This document shows positions 43,060-51,886 of a DNA stretch of 64,000 bases, one piece after another; position 1 is the stretch's first letter; every line of letters starts with the position of its first letter. The notes under the pieces are model-generated. The model did no database searches and had not been told where the DNA came from. It saw nothing but the letters and a program-made list of their open reading frames with translations. This DNA is from Actinomycetota bacterium. Its GTDB lineage: Bacteria > Actinomycetota > Thermoleophilia > Solirubrobacterales > Solirubrobacteraceae. Position numbers and translations under genes: made by a program. The stretch spans positions 186,001-250,000 of the forward strand of contig JAFDWH010000009.1 of the NCBI GenBank assembly GCA_018268595.1, written 5' to 3'.

Positions 43060-43622
43060 GCGCGACCTGGATGCTCACGCGCGCGACCGGCGCCGTCAGC
43101 CTGCTGCTGCTGACCGCCACGTTCGCGCTCGGGATCGCCGACGTCTCGCGCTGGCGCAGCCGCCGCTGGCCGCGCTTCGCGATCGACGCGCTGCACCGCA
43201 ACGTCGCGCTGCTGTCGGTCGCGTTCGTCGCCATGCACGTGCTCACGACGCTGCTCGACCGCTTCGTCTCGATCGGCGTGCTGGCCGCGTTCGTGCCGTT
43301 CAGCGGCAGCTATCGCCCGTTCTGGCTGGGCCTCGGCGCGCTCGCGCTCGACCTGCTGCTGGCGCTGATCGCGACGAGCGCGCTGCGCCGGCACGTCGGC
43401 GCGCGCGCGTGGCGCGCCGTCCACTGGGCCGCGTACGCGTGCTGGCCGCTCGCGCTGCTGCACGCGCTCGGCACCGGCAGCGACGCCGCGCGGCCGTGGC
43501 TGCAGGGCCTCGCGATCGGCTGCCTCGCCGTGATGGCGGGCGCCGTGGCGACGCGCGTCGCCGGGCGCGGCGGACGTAAGCAGGCCGCGCGCGGCGGGCG
43601 CGGCGAGGTGCTCGCGCGATGA
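43056..43622 (+). CDS. Ferric reductase-like transmembrane protein
   Basis: A 188-residue inner membrane protein with about five or six helices. Histidines sit within or near helices in pairs typical of haem-ligating ferric-reductase-like cores: ALHRNVALLSVAFVAMHVL and WRAVHWAAYACWPLALLHAL. It should carry electrons across the membrane via b-type haem. Translational coupling to apbE and to a NuoF-like gene suggests that electrons from NADH on the inside reach a flavinylated carrier outside. Confidence 0.87.
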   Translation: MSATWMLTRATGAVSLLLLTATFALGIADVSRWRSRRWPRFAIDALHRNVALLSVAFVAMHVLTTLLDRFVSIGVLAAFVPFSGSYRPFWLGLGALALDLLLALIATSALRRHVGARAWRAVHWAAYACWPLALLHALGTGSDAARPWLQGLAIGCLAVMAGAVATRVAGRGGRKQAARGGRGEVLAR

Positions 43623-44932
43623 GCGCGGCGGCCCTCCCCCGCCTGCTGGCCGGCGCCGACCCGCACGGCGGCGCGACACTGCGCGCGCATCTCGACCGCC
43701 ACGGGCTCGCGGCGCCGACGGAGGTCGATCCGAAGTGGCTGGTCGCGGAGGTCGAGCGCGCCGGCCTGCGCGGACGCGGCGGCGCCGCCTTCCCGACCGC
43801 GACGAAGCTCGCGGTCGTCGGCCACGGCCGCCGCCGGCCGGTCGTCGTCGCGAACGGCAGCGAGGGCGAGCCGGCCAGCGCGAAGGACGCGACGCTGCTG
43901 GCGCAGGTCCCCCACCTCGTGCTCGACGGGCTGGCGCTCGCGGTCGTGGCGACGGGCGCCGGGAGCGCGCACCTGTGCGTCGCCGCAGGCGCCCCCGCCG
44001 CCCGCGACGCGCTCGCCGCGGCGCTCGCCGAGCGAGCCGCGGCCGGTCGCGACGCGGTCGCGGCGGAGCTGGTGGCGGTTCCCGACGGCTACGTGTCGGG
44101 CGAGGAGAGCGCGCTCGTGCACCTGCTGAACGGCGGCCGGGCGGTGCCGACGGCGGTGCCGCCACGGCCGTTCGAGCGCGGCGTCGGCGGCCGTCCGACG
44201 CTGATCCAGAACGTCGAGACGCTCGCGCACGTGGCGCTGATCGCGCGCCACGGCGCCGACTGGCACCGCGCGATCGGCACGCCGCACGACCCCGGCAGCG
44301 CGCTCGTGACGCTGCGCGGCGCGGTCGCCCGGCCCGGCGTGCGCGAGATCGCGCTCGGCACCTCGCTGGAGTCGCTCGTCGCGCACGGCGGCGGCGAGCT
44401 GGCGCGCTCGCGCGGCGTGCTGCTCGGCGGCTACTTCGGCACCTGGCTCGACCCCACCGAGGCGCGCCGCGTGACGCTCGACGCCGAGTCGCTGCGCACG
44501 CGCGGCGCCTCGCTCGGCTGCGGCGTCGTCGCGGTGCTGCCGGCGGACGCCTGCCCGGTCGCGGAGACGGTGCGGATCGTGCGCTGGCTCGCGGGCGAGT
44601 CGGCCGGCCAGTGCGGCCCGTGCGTGTTCGGGCTCGCGGCGATCGCCGACGCGCTCGAGCAGGTCGCCGACGGGCGCGCGCGCGGCCGCGGCTTCGGGCG
44701 CGGACGGCGCGGCGACGACCCGCTCGCGCGCGTGCGGCGCTGGTGCGGCGAGGTCGCCGGGCGCGGCGCCTGCCGCCATCCCGACGGCGCGGTGCGGCTG
44801 GTCGCGAGCGCGCTGAAGACGTTCGACGCCGACTTCGAGGACCACCTGCGGAACGGTCCCTGCGGCGCGTGCGCGCGCCCGTCGAGCTTCCCGCTGCCGC
44901 AGTTCGGCGGGGCGCTGGAGGCGGCCGCATGA
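43619..44932 (+). CDS. NADH:ubiquinone oxidoreductase subunit F-like flavoprotein
   Basis: A 437-residue NuoF-like protein. GLRGRGGAAFPTATKL near residue 45 is the FMN/NADH site, VVVANGSEGEPASAKD and DGYVSGEESALVHLLN are further blocks, and GGRPTLIQNVETLAHV precedes an SLBB segment. GQCGPCVFGLAAIADAL plus the later RGACRHP and GPCGACARP supply cysteines for a 4Fe-4S cluster. It is likely a cytoplasmic NAD(P)H dehydrogenase module feeding the membrane protein. It lacks other complex I partners nearby. Confidence 0.9.
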   Translation: MSAAALPRLLAGADPHGGATLRAHLDRHGLAAPTEVDPKWLVAEVERAGLRGRGGAAFPTATKLAVVGHGRRRPVVVANGSEGEPASAKDATLLAQVPHLVLDGLALAVVATGAGSAHLCVAAGAPAARDALAAALAERAAAGRDAVAAELVAVPDGYVSGEESALVHLLNGGRAVPTAVPPRPFERGVGGRPTLIQNVETLAHVALIARHGADWHRAIGTPHDPGSALVTLRGAVARPGVREIALGTSLESLVAHGGGELARSRGVLLGGYFGTWLDPTEARRVTLDAESLRTRGASLGCGVVAVLPADACPVAETVRIVRWLAGESAGQCGPCVFGLAAIADALEQVADGRARGRGFGRGRRGDDPLARVRRWCGEVAGRGACRHPDGAVRLVASALKTFDADFEDHLRNGPCGACARPSSFPLPQFGGALEAAA

Positions 44933-45171
44933 GGAGCGAGCCGCCGCGGCTGCGGGTCGACCCGATCGCCTGCACGGCGCACGGCCTGTGCGCCGAGCTG
45001 CTGCCCGAGCGCGTGCGGCTCGACGACTGGGGCTATCCGATCGTCGACGGCGCGCCGCTGGAGCCGGAGCTGGTCGCTCACGCGCGGCGGGCCGCGGCGG
45101 CCTGCCCGACGCTGGCGCTCAAGCTCGAGGCCGGCGCGGGCGCGCGCGCGACGACGCGGTCGACGAGGTAG
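44929..45171 (+). CDS. Ferredoxin ([3Fe-4S] type)
   Basis: An 80-residue acidic protein. Cysteines occur as CTAHGLC (C-x5-C) and a distant CP, three in all, the pattern of single-cluster [3Fe-4S] ferredoxins. RVDPIACTAHGLCAELLPE matches the N-terminus of that group. The ATG overlaps the NuoF-like stop, so it closes the five-gene operon and may pass electrons to or from it. The last 31 codons overlap the convergent glycosyltransferase gene by 94 bases. Confidence 0.87.
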   Translation: MRSEPPRLRVDPIACTAHGLCAELLPERVRLDDWGYPIVDGAPLEPELVAHARRAAAACPTLALKLEAGAGARATTRSTR

Positions 45172-46091
45172 AGCGGGCGCCCGAGCGACTGCTCGTGCAC
45201 GCGCGCGAGGTAGCGGCCGATGATGCCCGCGCTGACGAGCTGCGCGCCGCCGAGGAACAGCACGGCGATCAGGATCCACGTCGCGCTCGAGGCGACGACC
45301 ACGCCGGTCGCGGTCAGCAGCAGCACGACCGCCGCCAGCAGCGCGCTCAGCGCCGAGAGCGTGACGCCGAGCCAGCTCGCGAGCCGCAGCGGCACGTCGG
45401 AGAACGACGCGAGCGCCTCGAACGCGAGCCGGAAGAGGGCCGGGTAGGAGGCGCCGCGACCCGACTGACGGCCGGCGCGGCGGTACTCGACCGGCACCTG
45501 CTCGAAGCCGACCCACGCGACCATCCCGCGCAGGAAGCGGCGCCGCTCGGGCATCGTGCGCAGCGCCTCGACGGTGCGCCGCGACATCAGGCGGAAGTCG
45601 CCCGCCTGGCCCTGGTACGGCGTGCGCGCGAGCCGCTCCATCAGCCGGTAGAAGGCGGTCGCGAGCGTGCGCTTGAGCAGGCTCTCGTCGCGCCCGATGC
45701 GGCGCGCGTAGACGACGTCGGCGCCGTTGCGCGCGCGCACGAGCATCTCCGTGATCAGCTCCGGCGGGTCCTGCAGGTCGGCGTGCAGCAGCGCGACGTA
45801 GTCGCCGCGCGCGTGGTCCATGCCGGCCGACATCGCGATCTCCATGCCGAAGTTGCGCGACAGCCGCACGAGCACGACGTCGTCGCGCTCGCGCGCGAGC
45901 GCTTCGAGCAGCGCCGCCGAGCCGTCGGCCGAGCCGTCGTCGACGTAGACGACCTCGACGCCGCCCTCGACCGCGCCGAGCGCCTCGTCGACGCGGCGCT
46001 GCAGCTCGGGCAGCCCCTCCTCCTCGTTGAAGACGGGCACGACGATCGAGACGACCGGCGTCCGCCCGCCATCCGCTGGGCCCTCAGGCAT
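45078..46091 (-). CDS. Glycosyltransferase family 2 (polyprenyl-phosphate glycosyltransferase, GtrB-like)
   Basis: A 337-residue protein. The GT-A domain shows SIVVPVFNEEEGLPEL, VVYVDDGSADGSAALL with the acidic nucleotide-binding residues, and ALLHADLQDPPELI with DLQDP typical of DPM1/GtrB enzymes. Two C-terminal helices (LSALSALLAAVVLLLTATGVVV, WILIAVLFLGGAQLVSAGII) anchor it in the inner membrane, where it should move a sugar from a nucleotide donor to undecaprenyl phosphate. The C-terminal 25 or so residues after YLVDRVV lie in the overlap with the ferredoxin gene. Confidence 0.9.
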   Translation of the reverse strand: MPEGPADGGRTPVVSIVVPVFNEEEGLPELQRRVDEALGAVEGGVEVVYVDDGSADGSAALLEALARERDDVVLVRLSRNFGMEIAMSAGMDHARGDYVALLHADLQDPPELITEMLVRARNGADVVYARRIGRDESLLKRTLATAFYRLMERLARTPYQGQAGDFRLMSRRTVEALRTMPERRRFLRGMVAWVGFEQVPVEYRRAGRQSGRGASYPALFRLAFEALASFSDVPLRLASWLGVTLSALSALLAAVVLLLTATGVVVASSATWILIAVLFLGGAQLVSAGIIGRYLARVHEQSLGRPLYLVDRVVARAPAPASSLSASVGQAAAARRA

Positions 46092-46173
46092 GAATTCACC
46101 GTCTCCGGTCGAGCTGACGAACGCGGCCAGTTCTCCCCCGAGCCGAGCGCGTCGATTAACCGGATTCTAGCAT

Positions 46174-47208
46174 TCAACGGGAGGCGGCAGGCGCGGATCT
46201 CGTCCCGCGCCGCGCCAGCTCCGCGGCGGCGTCGATGATCATGTCCTCCTGGCCGCCGACGATGCGGCGGCGGCCGAGCTCCATCAGCACCGCGCGCGGC
46301 TCGACGCCGAACTTCGCGCCGGCGCGCTCGGCGTGCAGCAGGAACGAGCTGTAGACGCCGGCGTAGCCGAGCGAGAGCGCGGTCTTGTCGATCACCTGCG
46401 CGCGCGGCATCAGCGGTGCGACGACGTCCTCGGCGACGTCCATCAGCGGGAACAACTCGGCGTTGCTCTCGTGTCCGGAGCGCTCCAGCGCAGCCGCGAG
46501 CACCTCCAGCTGGGCGTTGCCGGCGCCGGCGCCGAGCCCGCGCAGCGAGCCGTCGAGCCACGTCGCCCCCGCCTCCACGGCGGCGAGCGCGTTCCCGACC
46601 CCGCAGCCGAGGTTGTTGTGCGCGTGGAAGCCGACCGCGACCTCGGCGGGGAGCGCCGCGCGCAGCGCCCGCACGCGCTCCGCCGCGCTCGCCGGCACGA
46701 GCGCCCCGGCCGAGTCGACCACGTAGACGACGCGCGCGCCGTAGGACGCCATCAGCGCTGCCTGCTCGGCGAGCGCCGCCGGCTCCAGCATGTGGCTCAT
46801 CATCAGGAAGCCGACCGCGAGCATCCCGTGCCCCGCCGCCCACTCGACGTGCTGCTGCGCGATGTCCGCCTCGGTGCAGTGCGTCGCCACACGTGCGACG
46901 GAGGCGCCGAGCGCCTGCGCCTCCTTCAGCTCCTCCAGCGTGCCGATCCCCGGCAGCAGCAGCGCCGCGATCCGCGCGCGCTCGACCGCCCCGGCCGCCG
47001 CGGCGATCAGCTCGCGGTCGTGGTGCGCCGAGCGGCCGTACTGGATCGAGGAGCCGCCGACGCCGTCGCCGTGCGAGACCTCCACGACGTCGATCCCGGC
47101 CGCCTCCAGCCCCGCCGCGACGGCGGCGACCTGCTCCGGCGTGAAGGCGTGCCTGACGGAGTGCATCCCGTCGCGCAGCGAGGAGTCGACGAGCGTGACG
47201 TGCGTCAT
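46174..47208 (-). CDS. dmpG: 4-hydroxy-2-oxovalerate aldolase
   Basis: A 344-residue metal-dependent aldolase that splits 4-hydroxy-2-oxovalerate to pyruvate and acetaldehyde, at the end of aromatic meta-cleavage and sterol ring degradation. [18 protein letters not shown] at the N-terminus holds the active-site Arg and metal Asp of the DmpG family, [19 protein letters not shown] the metal-binding His pair, and [18 protein letters not shown] is also typical. The start overlaps the stop of the partner dehydrogenase gene, with which it channels acetaldehyde in a known complex. Confidence 0.94.
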   Translation of the reverse strand: MTHVTLVDSSLRDGMHSVRHAFTPEQVAAVAAGLEAAGIDVVEVSHGDGVGGSSIQYGRSAHHDRELIAAAAGAVERARIAALLLPGIGTLEELKEAQALGASVARVATHCTEADIAQQHVEWAAGHGMLAVGFLMMSHMLEPAALAEQAALMASYGARVVYVVDSAGALVPASAAERVRALRAALPAEVAVGFHAHNNLGCGVGNALAAVEAGATWLDGSLRGLGAGAGNAQLEVLAAALERSGHESNAELFPLMDVAEDVVAPLMPRAQVIDKTALSLGYAGVYSSFLLHAERAGAKFGVEPRAVLMELGRRRIVGGQEDMIIDAAAELARRGTRSAPAASR

Positions 47209-48110
47209 CGGGAGGTCACCTCGTGCAGCGGGTCGGGCCGCGTGTCGGCGGCGTCGAGCATGCGCCGCGCGATCTGCTCCCCCACGCGCGCGGCCGCGGC
47301 CGTCATCACGTCGAGGTTGCCGGCGTAGGGCGCCAGGAAGTCGCCGGCGCCCTCAACCTCCAGCAGCACGGTCACGAGGTCGCCGTCCACGTCGCACAGC
47401 TTCAGCCGGTAGCCGGGGACGTAGGCGGCGACCGCATCCGCCATCGCGCGCACCGACGCCTCGATCGCGGCGGCGTCCGGCTCGCGCACGCGCGCGAAGA
47501 CGGTGTCGCGCATCAGGATCGGCGGGTCGGCCGGGTTGAGGATGATGATCGCCTTCGCCTGCTCGGCGCCGCCGACCAGCTCCAGCCCGCGCGCGGTCGC
47601 GACCGTGAACTCGTCGATGTTCTGGCGCGTGCCCGGCCCGGCCGACGCGCTCGCGATCGTCGCGACGATCTCGCCGTAGGCGACGTCGGCGACGCGGTCG
47701 ATCGCGTGCATCATCGGGATCGTCGCCTGCCCGCCGCAGGTGACGAGGTTCACGTTCGGCGCGCTCAGGTGGCGCGCGAGGTTGACCTCGGGTACGACGT
47801 AGGGGCCGACCGCGGCCGGCGTCAGGTCGACGACGACTTTGCCGGCGGCGCGCAGGCGCGGCGCGTTCGCGAGGTGCGCCCTCGCGCCGGTCGCCTCGAA
47901 CACGAGCGTGACGTCGTCGCGCTCCAGCACCGCCTCGACGCCGTCGGCGCTCGCCTCGACGCCCAGCTCGCGGGCGCGCGCGAGGCCCGGCGAGTCCGCG
48001 TAGATGCCGACCATCAGCGCGGTCTCGATCGCCGCGCTGCGCTGCAGCTTCATCAGCAGGTCGGTGCCGATGTTGCCGGGGCCGATCACGGCCGCCTTGA
48101 TCCTGCGCAT
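47205..48110 (-). CDS. dmpF: Acetaldehyde dehydrogenase (acylating)
   Basis: A 301-residue enzyme converting acetaldehyde, NAD+ and CoA to acetyl-CoA. [17 protein letters not shown] is the Rossmann motif; [16 protein letters not shown] near residue 127 carries the catalytic Cys; [14 protein letters not shown] is a family block. ATG at 48110 has GGGGATGG upstream and is preferred over a longer GTG form. It overlaps the aldolase start by 4 bases, and the pair forms the channelling DmpFG complex. The upstream hydratase and dioxygenase of the pathway are not adjacent. Confidence 0.94.
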   Translation of the reverse strand: MRRIKAAVIGPGNIGTDLLMKLQRSAAIETALMVGIYADSPGLARARELGVEASADGVEAVLERDDVTLVFEATGARAHLANAPRLRAAGKVVVDLTPAAVGPYVVPEVNLARHLSAPNVNLVTCGGQATIPMMHAIDRVADVAYGEIVATIASASAGPGTRQNIDEFTVATARGLELVGGAEQAKAIIILNPADPPILMRDTVFARVREPDAAAIEASVRAMADAVAAYVPGYRLKLCDVDGDLVTVLLEVEGAGDFLAPYAGNLDVMTAAAARVGEQIARRMLDAADTRPDPLHEVTSR

Positions 48111-48144
48111 GCGCCCATCCCCCTGGGTCGACCGGCCGAGCGTA

Positions 48145-49074
48145 TCAGCGCTGCGCAAGCGCCTCGCGGACTGCGTCGTCGAAGCCGAGCGGCGCGTCGT
48201 TGACGCCGGGCGGCGGTGGCGTGCGCACGATCATCTCCTCGCGCAGGCCGTCGATGAGCGGGCGCACGAGGCCGGCGTCGACCGGCGTCACCAGTTGCAC
48301 CCAGTATGAGGAGAGGCGCGGGGTGAGGACCGGCACGCGCAGGACGAGCGGCGGACGGCGGCCGAGGATCCGCGCGGTGCGCTCCATCATCTCGCGGTAG
48401 CTGAGGACGTCGGCGCCGCCCAGCTCGACGTCCCCGGCGACGTCGGAGCGGTCGCGCAGCGCGCGCAGCGCACCGACGACGTCCCGCAGCGCGACCGGCT
48501 GCGTGCGCGTGTCGATCCAGCGCGGGCAGACCATCGCCGGCAGCCGCTCGACGAGCGCGCGCAGCATCTCGAACGACGCGCCGCCCGGGCCGACGATCAT
48601 CGCCGCGCGCACGTGCACGAGCTGCGGCACGTGCGCGGCGAGGATCTCGGCGACCTCCTCACGGCTGCGCAGGTGCTCAGACGAGCCCGTGCCGGCGAGC
48701 CCGCCGAGGTAGATCACCCGCGGCACGCCGGCGCGCGCGGCGGCGGCGCCGAACCTCGCGGCCGCCTGCCGGTCGCGCGCGGCGAAGTCGGCGGCGGAGC
48801 CGCTCCCCATCGAGTGGACCAGGTAGTAGGCGACCTCGACGCCGTCGAGCGCGGCGGCGAGGCCTTCGCCGGTGACGACGTCGCCGCGGACGGCGTGGCG
48901 GCGCACCGCCTCCGTCGCCCGCTCGGGCCTGCGCACGAGCGCGCGCAGCTCACCGGGCCGGCCGTCCGCCGCCAGGAGCGGCAGCAGGCGGCCGCCGACG
49001 TAGCCGGTGGCTCCGGTGAGCAGGACGGCGGGTATGAGGGAGATACGTTCCCCGTTCCGCCGGCGGTTGCACAC
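48145..49074 (-). CDS. NAD(P)-binding (SDR-like, NmrA-type) protein
   Basis: A protein of about 300 residues. [20 protein letters not shown] is the Rossmann glycine motif, and [13 protein letters not shown] and [19 protein letters not shown] are blocks of atypical SDR proteins related to NmrA and complex I assembly or epimerase-like enzymes. The catalytic Tyr-x3-Lys of classical SDRs is not evident, so a regulatory or reductase role is open. No good start codon is visible close to the Rossmann motif; GTG at 49074 is the nearest in-frame choice. It is divergent from the VOC dioxygenase gene. Confidence 0.82.
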   Translation of the reverse strand: MCNRRRNGERISLIPAVLLTGATGYVGGRLLPLLAADGRPGELRALVRRPERATEAVRRHAVRGDVVTGEGLAAALDGVEVAYYLVHSMGSGSAADFAARDRQAAARFGAAAARAGVPRVIYLGGLAGTGSSEHLRSREEVAEILAAHVPQLVHVRAAMIVGPGGASFEMLRALVERLPAMVCPRWIDTRTQPVALRDVVGALRALRDRSDVAGDVELGGADVLSYREMMERTARILGRRPPLVLRVPVLTPRLSSYWVQLVTPVDAGLVRPLIDGLREEMIVRTPPPPGVNDAPLGFDDAVREALAQR

Positions 49075-49097
49075 ACCGACTTGCCGGCGGGTAGACT

Positions 49098-49115
49098 GAT
49101 TGCACAGGCAACTAC
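49098..49115. promoter_or_regulatory. Candidate MarR-type operator
   Basis: GATTGCACAGGCAACTAC contains TTGC-N4-GCAA; the right half read on the complement, GTAGTTGCC, matches the half-site common in MarR-family operators of actinobacteria. It lies just downstream of a TAGACT box (49092-49097) and upstream of the dioxygenase ribosome binding site, between divergent genes. Confidence 0.45.
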
Positions 49116-49128
49116 TTTGGAGGCGGCG

Positions 49129-50121
49129 GTGCAGCTCGACGGCATCCACCACATCACGTGCATCACCGGCGACGCGCCGCGCAACGTCGACTTCTACGTG
49201 CGCGTGCTCGGCCTGCGCATGGCGAAGAAGACCGTCAACCAGGACGACCCGACCGTCTACCACCTCTTCTACGCCGACGACAGAGGCAGCCCCGGCGCCG
49301 ACCTGACGTTCTTCGAGTACCCGAACGCGCGCCCCGGGCGCGACGGCGCCGGCATGATCCACCGCATCGCGTTCCGCGTCGCCGACGCGGCGGCGCTCGA
49401 CTTCTGGGCCGACCGGCTCGGCGGCGAGGGGATCGCGGTCGAGCGCGTCGGTGACGGCGCGCTGCGCTTCGCCGACCCGGAGGGGCTGGGGCTCGAGCTG
49501 CTGGCCGACGACTCCGGCGACGAGCCGCTGACGGCCGCCGCGCCCGACATCCCCGCGGCGCACGCGCTGCGCGGCTTCGCCGGCGTGCGCGCCTACAGCG
49601 CCGACCCGGCGGCCAGCACGGCGCTGCTGCGCGACGTGCTCGGCTTCGAGCCGCTCGACGGAGGCGCAAGGGGTGCCGGAGCCGACCACGTGGCCGGCGC
49701 AGGCGGGCCCCCCGACGGGTTCGCGAGCGAGTGGGTCTCGCGCGGCCCGCGCCGCGGCGGCTTCTACGGCTACGACCCGGCGCCGGAGGCGCGCGGTGTG
49801 GGCGGCGCCGGCACCGTGCACCACATCGCCTGGACCGCCGAGGACGAGGACATCGAGGCGTGGGACGAGCGCTACCGCGCCGCCGGGCGCCACACCTCCG
49901 GCCTCGTCGACCGCTTCTACTTCAGAAGCGTCTACTCGCGCGAGCCGAGCGGCGTGCTGTTCGAGATCGCGACGCGCGGGCCGGGCTTCGCCGCCGACGA
50001 GCCGCCGGAGGCGATCGGCCGCAGACTGTCGCTGCCGCCGAAGCTGGAGCACCTGCGCGAGCAGATCGAGGCGACGCTGACGCCGCTGCCCGCCGACCCG
50101 CGGGCCGCGCGGGTTCCGTAG
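49129..50121 (+). CDS. VOC family ring-cleaving dioxygenase (glyoxalase/hydroquinone dioxygenase-like)
   Basis: A 330-residue protein of two vicinal-oxygen-chelate modules. GIHHITCITGDAPRNVDFYV begins the first with a metal His; GAGTVHHIAWTAEDEDIEAW is the corresponding strand in the second, and VLFEIATRGPGF holds the metal Glu. These blocks, KKTVNQDDPTVYHLFYAD and DLTFFEYPNA match the LinE/MhqO group, which opens hydroquinones or protects against quinones. GTG at 49129 is preceded by TTGGAGG. A MarR-like operator overlaps its leader, consistent with quinone-responsive control. Confidence 0.88.
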   Translation: MQLDGIHHITCITGDAPRNVDFYVRVLGLRMAKKTVNQDDPTVYHLFYADDRGSPGADLTFFEYPNARPGRDGAGMIHRIAFRVADAAALDFWADRLGGEGIAVERVGDGALRFADPEGLGLELLADDSGDEPLTAAAPDIPAAHALRGFAGVRAYSADPAASTALLRDVLGFEPLDGGARGAGADHVAGAGGPPDGFASEWVSRGPRRGGFYGYDPAPEARGVGGAGTVHHIAWTAEDEDIEAWDERYRAAGRHTSGLVDRFYFRSVYSREPSGVLFEIATRGPGFAADEPPEAIGRRLSLPPKLEHLREQIEATLTPLPADPRAARVP

Positions 50122-50169
50122 CTCCGGCCCTGCTGCGGGCGGGTCCTGTCGCCTCCGGGCGCGCGCACA

Positions 50170-50184
50170 CCGGCCTGCGGCCGG
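50170..50184 (+). terminator. Short GC hairpin after the dioxygenase gene
   Basis: CCGGCC-TGC-GGCCGG is a perfect 6-bp stem 48 bases past the dioxygenase stop. There is no T-tract, so its role as terminator is uncertain. Confidence 0.25.
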
Positions 50185-50254
50185 CGCACGTGCGTCCTCG
50201 GCCCCACCCGCCCGATCGGCCGCTGCGTGGGACGCCTCGCTACAGTCCGCGGCC

Positions 50255-51847
50255 GTGTCGGGACCGATGGATCGTCGTGAGCTGCTGTGGCGTGCCGGGC
50301 TGGGCGCGGCGGCGGCCGGGGCGAGCGTCGCCGCCGGCTGCGGCGCGGGCGGCGGCGAGGCCGCCACGACCGCGACGCGGCCCGCCGCGACCGCCGAGAC
50401 GCTCACTGCCGCGCAGACGCGCGCGCAGACGTCCGCGGCGATCCGCGCGGCGCGCGTGCGGAAGGTCAAGCGCGGCGAGGCGCCCAACCTGCTGCTGGTG
50501 ATCGTCGACTCGATCCGCGCCGACCACCTCGGCTCCTACGGCCGCCGCGACGCGCACACGCCGAACCTCGACGCGCTCGCGCGAGAGAGCCTGCGCTTCA
50601 CGCACGTCTACCCGGAGGCGTTCCCGACCGGGCCGGCGCGCGCGACGATCTACGGCGGGCGGCGGATCTTCCCGTTCGCCGACTGGAGAGCGCCCCCGCC
50701 CGACATGCCCGGCACGCCCGGATGGCAGGACATCCCGGTGCAGAACCTCGTCACGACGCTGCGCGGGGCCGGCTGGTTCACCGCGCTCGCGGTCGACACG
50801 CCGTGGGTGCTGGTGCCGTCGCAGCAACCGTTCCAGCAGGCGCTGCACCGCTACGTCCCGATCCCCGGCCAGACCGGCACGGCCACGCATCCGGCGAGCC
50901 TGATCTCCGACGCCGAGCTGGAGCGGCACGTGCCGCCGAGGATCCTGCACTCCAGCTCCGGGCAGAAGATGCGCCAGTACCTCGCCAACCAGGTCGGGCG
51001 CAGATCGGAGGCCGACTACCTGCCGGCGAAGGTCTTCACCGCCGGCATGCGGTTGCTGGAGGAGTGCAACCGGCAGCGCAAGCCGTTCGCGCTGATGCTC
51101 GACTGCTTCGACCCGCACGAGCCGTGGGACCCGCCCGCGAGATACATCAAGCTGCACGGCGGCTCGCTCGACCGTGCCTGGGATCCCGGCACGGTGCTCA
51201 ACGGCACGACCAGGACGAACGGGCTCGGGCCGGACGACGTCGCGCAGATGAAGGCGCTCTACCGCGCCGAGCTGTCGATGAGCGACCACTGGTTCGGCAA
51301 CTTCATGCAGCGCCTCCACGACCTCAGGCTCGAACGCGAGACGCTGATCCTGTTCCTGTCCGACCACGGCTTCCTGCTCGGCGAGCGCGGCTACGTCGCG
51401 AAGATGGCGACGCAGTGCCACCCGGAGCTGATCCACGTGCCGCTGATGATCCGCTCGCCCGACGGACGCGGCGCCGGCAAAACGACCGACTACCTCACGC
51501 AGACGCAGGACGTCGCGACGACGCTGCTGCGCGCGGGGACCGTGCGCAGACCGGACTTCATGGACGGCCAGGACCTGCTGCCGCTGCTCGACGGCGCGCG
51601 CGGCAAGCGCAAGCTGAAGCGGCGCGAGTACGTGACCGGCTCCTACAGCTCGATCGTCTTCGCACGCGACCGCCGCTGGTCGTACATCGGCGACAACCAG
51701 AACGCCGACCCGCAGCTGTTCGACCACCGCCGCGACCCGCACGAGCTGCGCGACCTGGCGGCGAGCCGGCCGGCGCAGGTGCGCCGCATGTACGACGGCA
51801 TGGTCGTCAGGGACAACGGCGGCAGAGCGCTGCCGAAGTTCGGCTGA
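50255..51847 (+). CDS. Exported sulfatase-fold hydrolase with Thr at the nucleophile position
   Basis: A 530-residue alkaline phosphatase superfamily protein. The N-terminus has a twin-arginine-like DRRELLWRAG and a lipobox VAAGC with Cys29, so it is probably a membrane-anchored lipoprotein. NLLLVIVDSIRADHLGSYGR and TPNLDALARESLRFTHVY are the sulfatase metal-binding start. Where sulfatases read C/S-x-P-x-R, this protein reads FPTGPARATIYGG, with Thr125. LILFLSDHGFLLGERGY holds the later metal residues. The formylglycine mechanism is thus unlikely and a phosphodiester or phosphotransfer reaction is more plausible. TACAGT lies 8 bases before the GTG start. Confidence 0.85.
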   Translation: MSGPMDRRELLWRAGLGAAAAGASVAAGCGAGGGEAATTATRPAATAETLTAAQTRAQTSAAIRAARVRKVKRGEAPNLLLVIVDSIRADHLGSYGRRDAHTPNLDALARESLRFTHVYPEAFPTGPARATIYGGRRIFPFADWRAPPPDMPGTPGWQDIPVQNLVTTLRGAGWFTALAVDTPWVLVPSQQPFQQALHRYVPIPGQTGTATHPASLISDAELERHVPPRILHSSSGQKMRQYLANQVGRRSEADYLPAKVFTAGMRLLEECNRQRKPFALMLDCFDPHEPWDPPARYIKLHGGSLDRAWDPGTVLNGTTRTNGLGPDDVAQMKALYRAELSMSDHWFGNFMQRLHDLRLERETLILFLSDHGFLLGERGYVAKMATQCHPELIHVPLMIRSPDGRGAGKTTDYLTQTQDVATTLLRAGTVRRPDFMDGQDLLPLLDGARGKRKLKRREYVTGSYSSIVFARDRRWSYIGDNQNADPQLFDHRRDPHELRDLAASRPAQVRRMYDGMVVRDNGGRALPKFG

Positions 51848-51850
51848 GCC

Positions 51851-51879
51851 GTATACGAATCCGACACAGCTTCGTATAC
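51851..51879. promoter_or_regulatory. Palindromic operator-promoter of the MazEF-like pair
   Basis: GTATACGAA (51851-51859) and TTCGTATAC (51871-51879) are perfect 9-bp arms with an 11-base spacer. The right arm contains most of the TATACT -10 box (51875-51880), which ends 6 bases before the antitoxin ATG. Binding of the antitoxin complex here would cover the promoter completely. Confidence 0.75.
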
Positions 51880-51886
51880 TCGCGTC

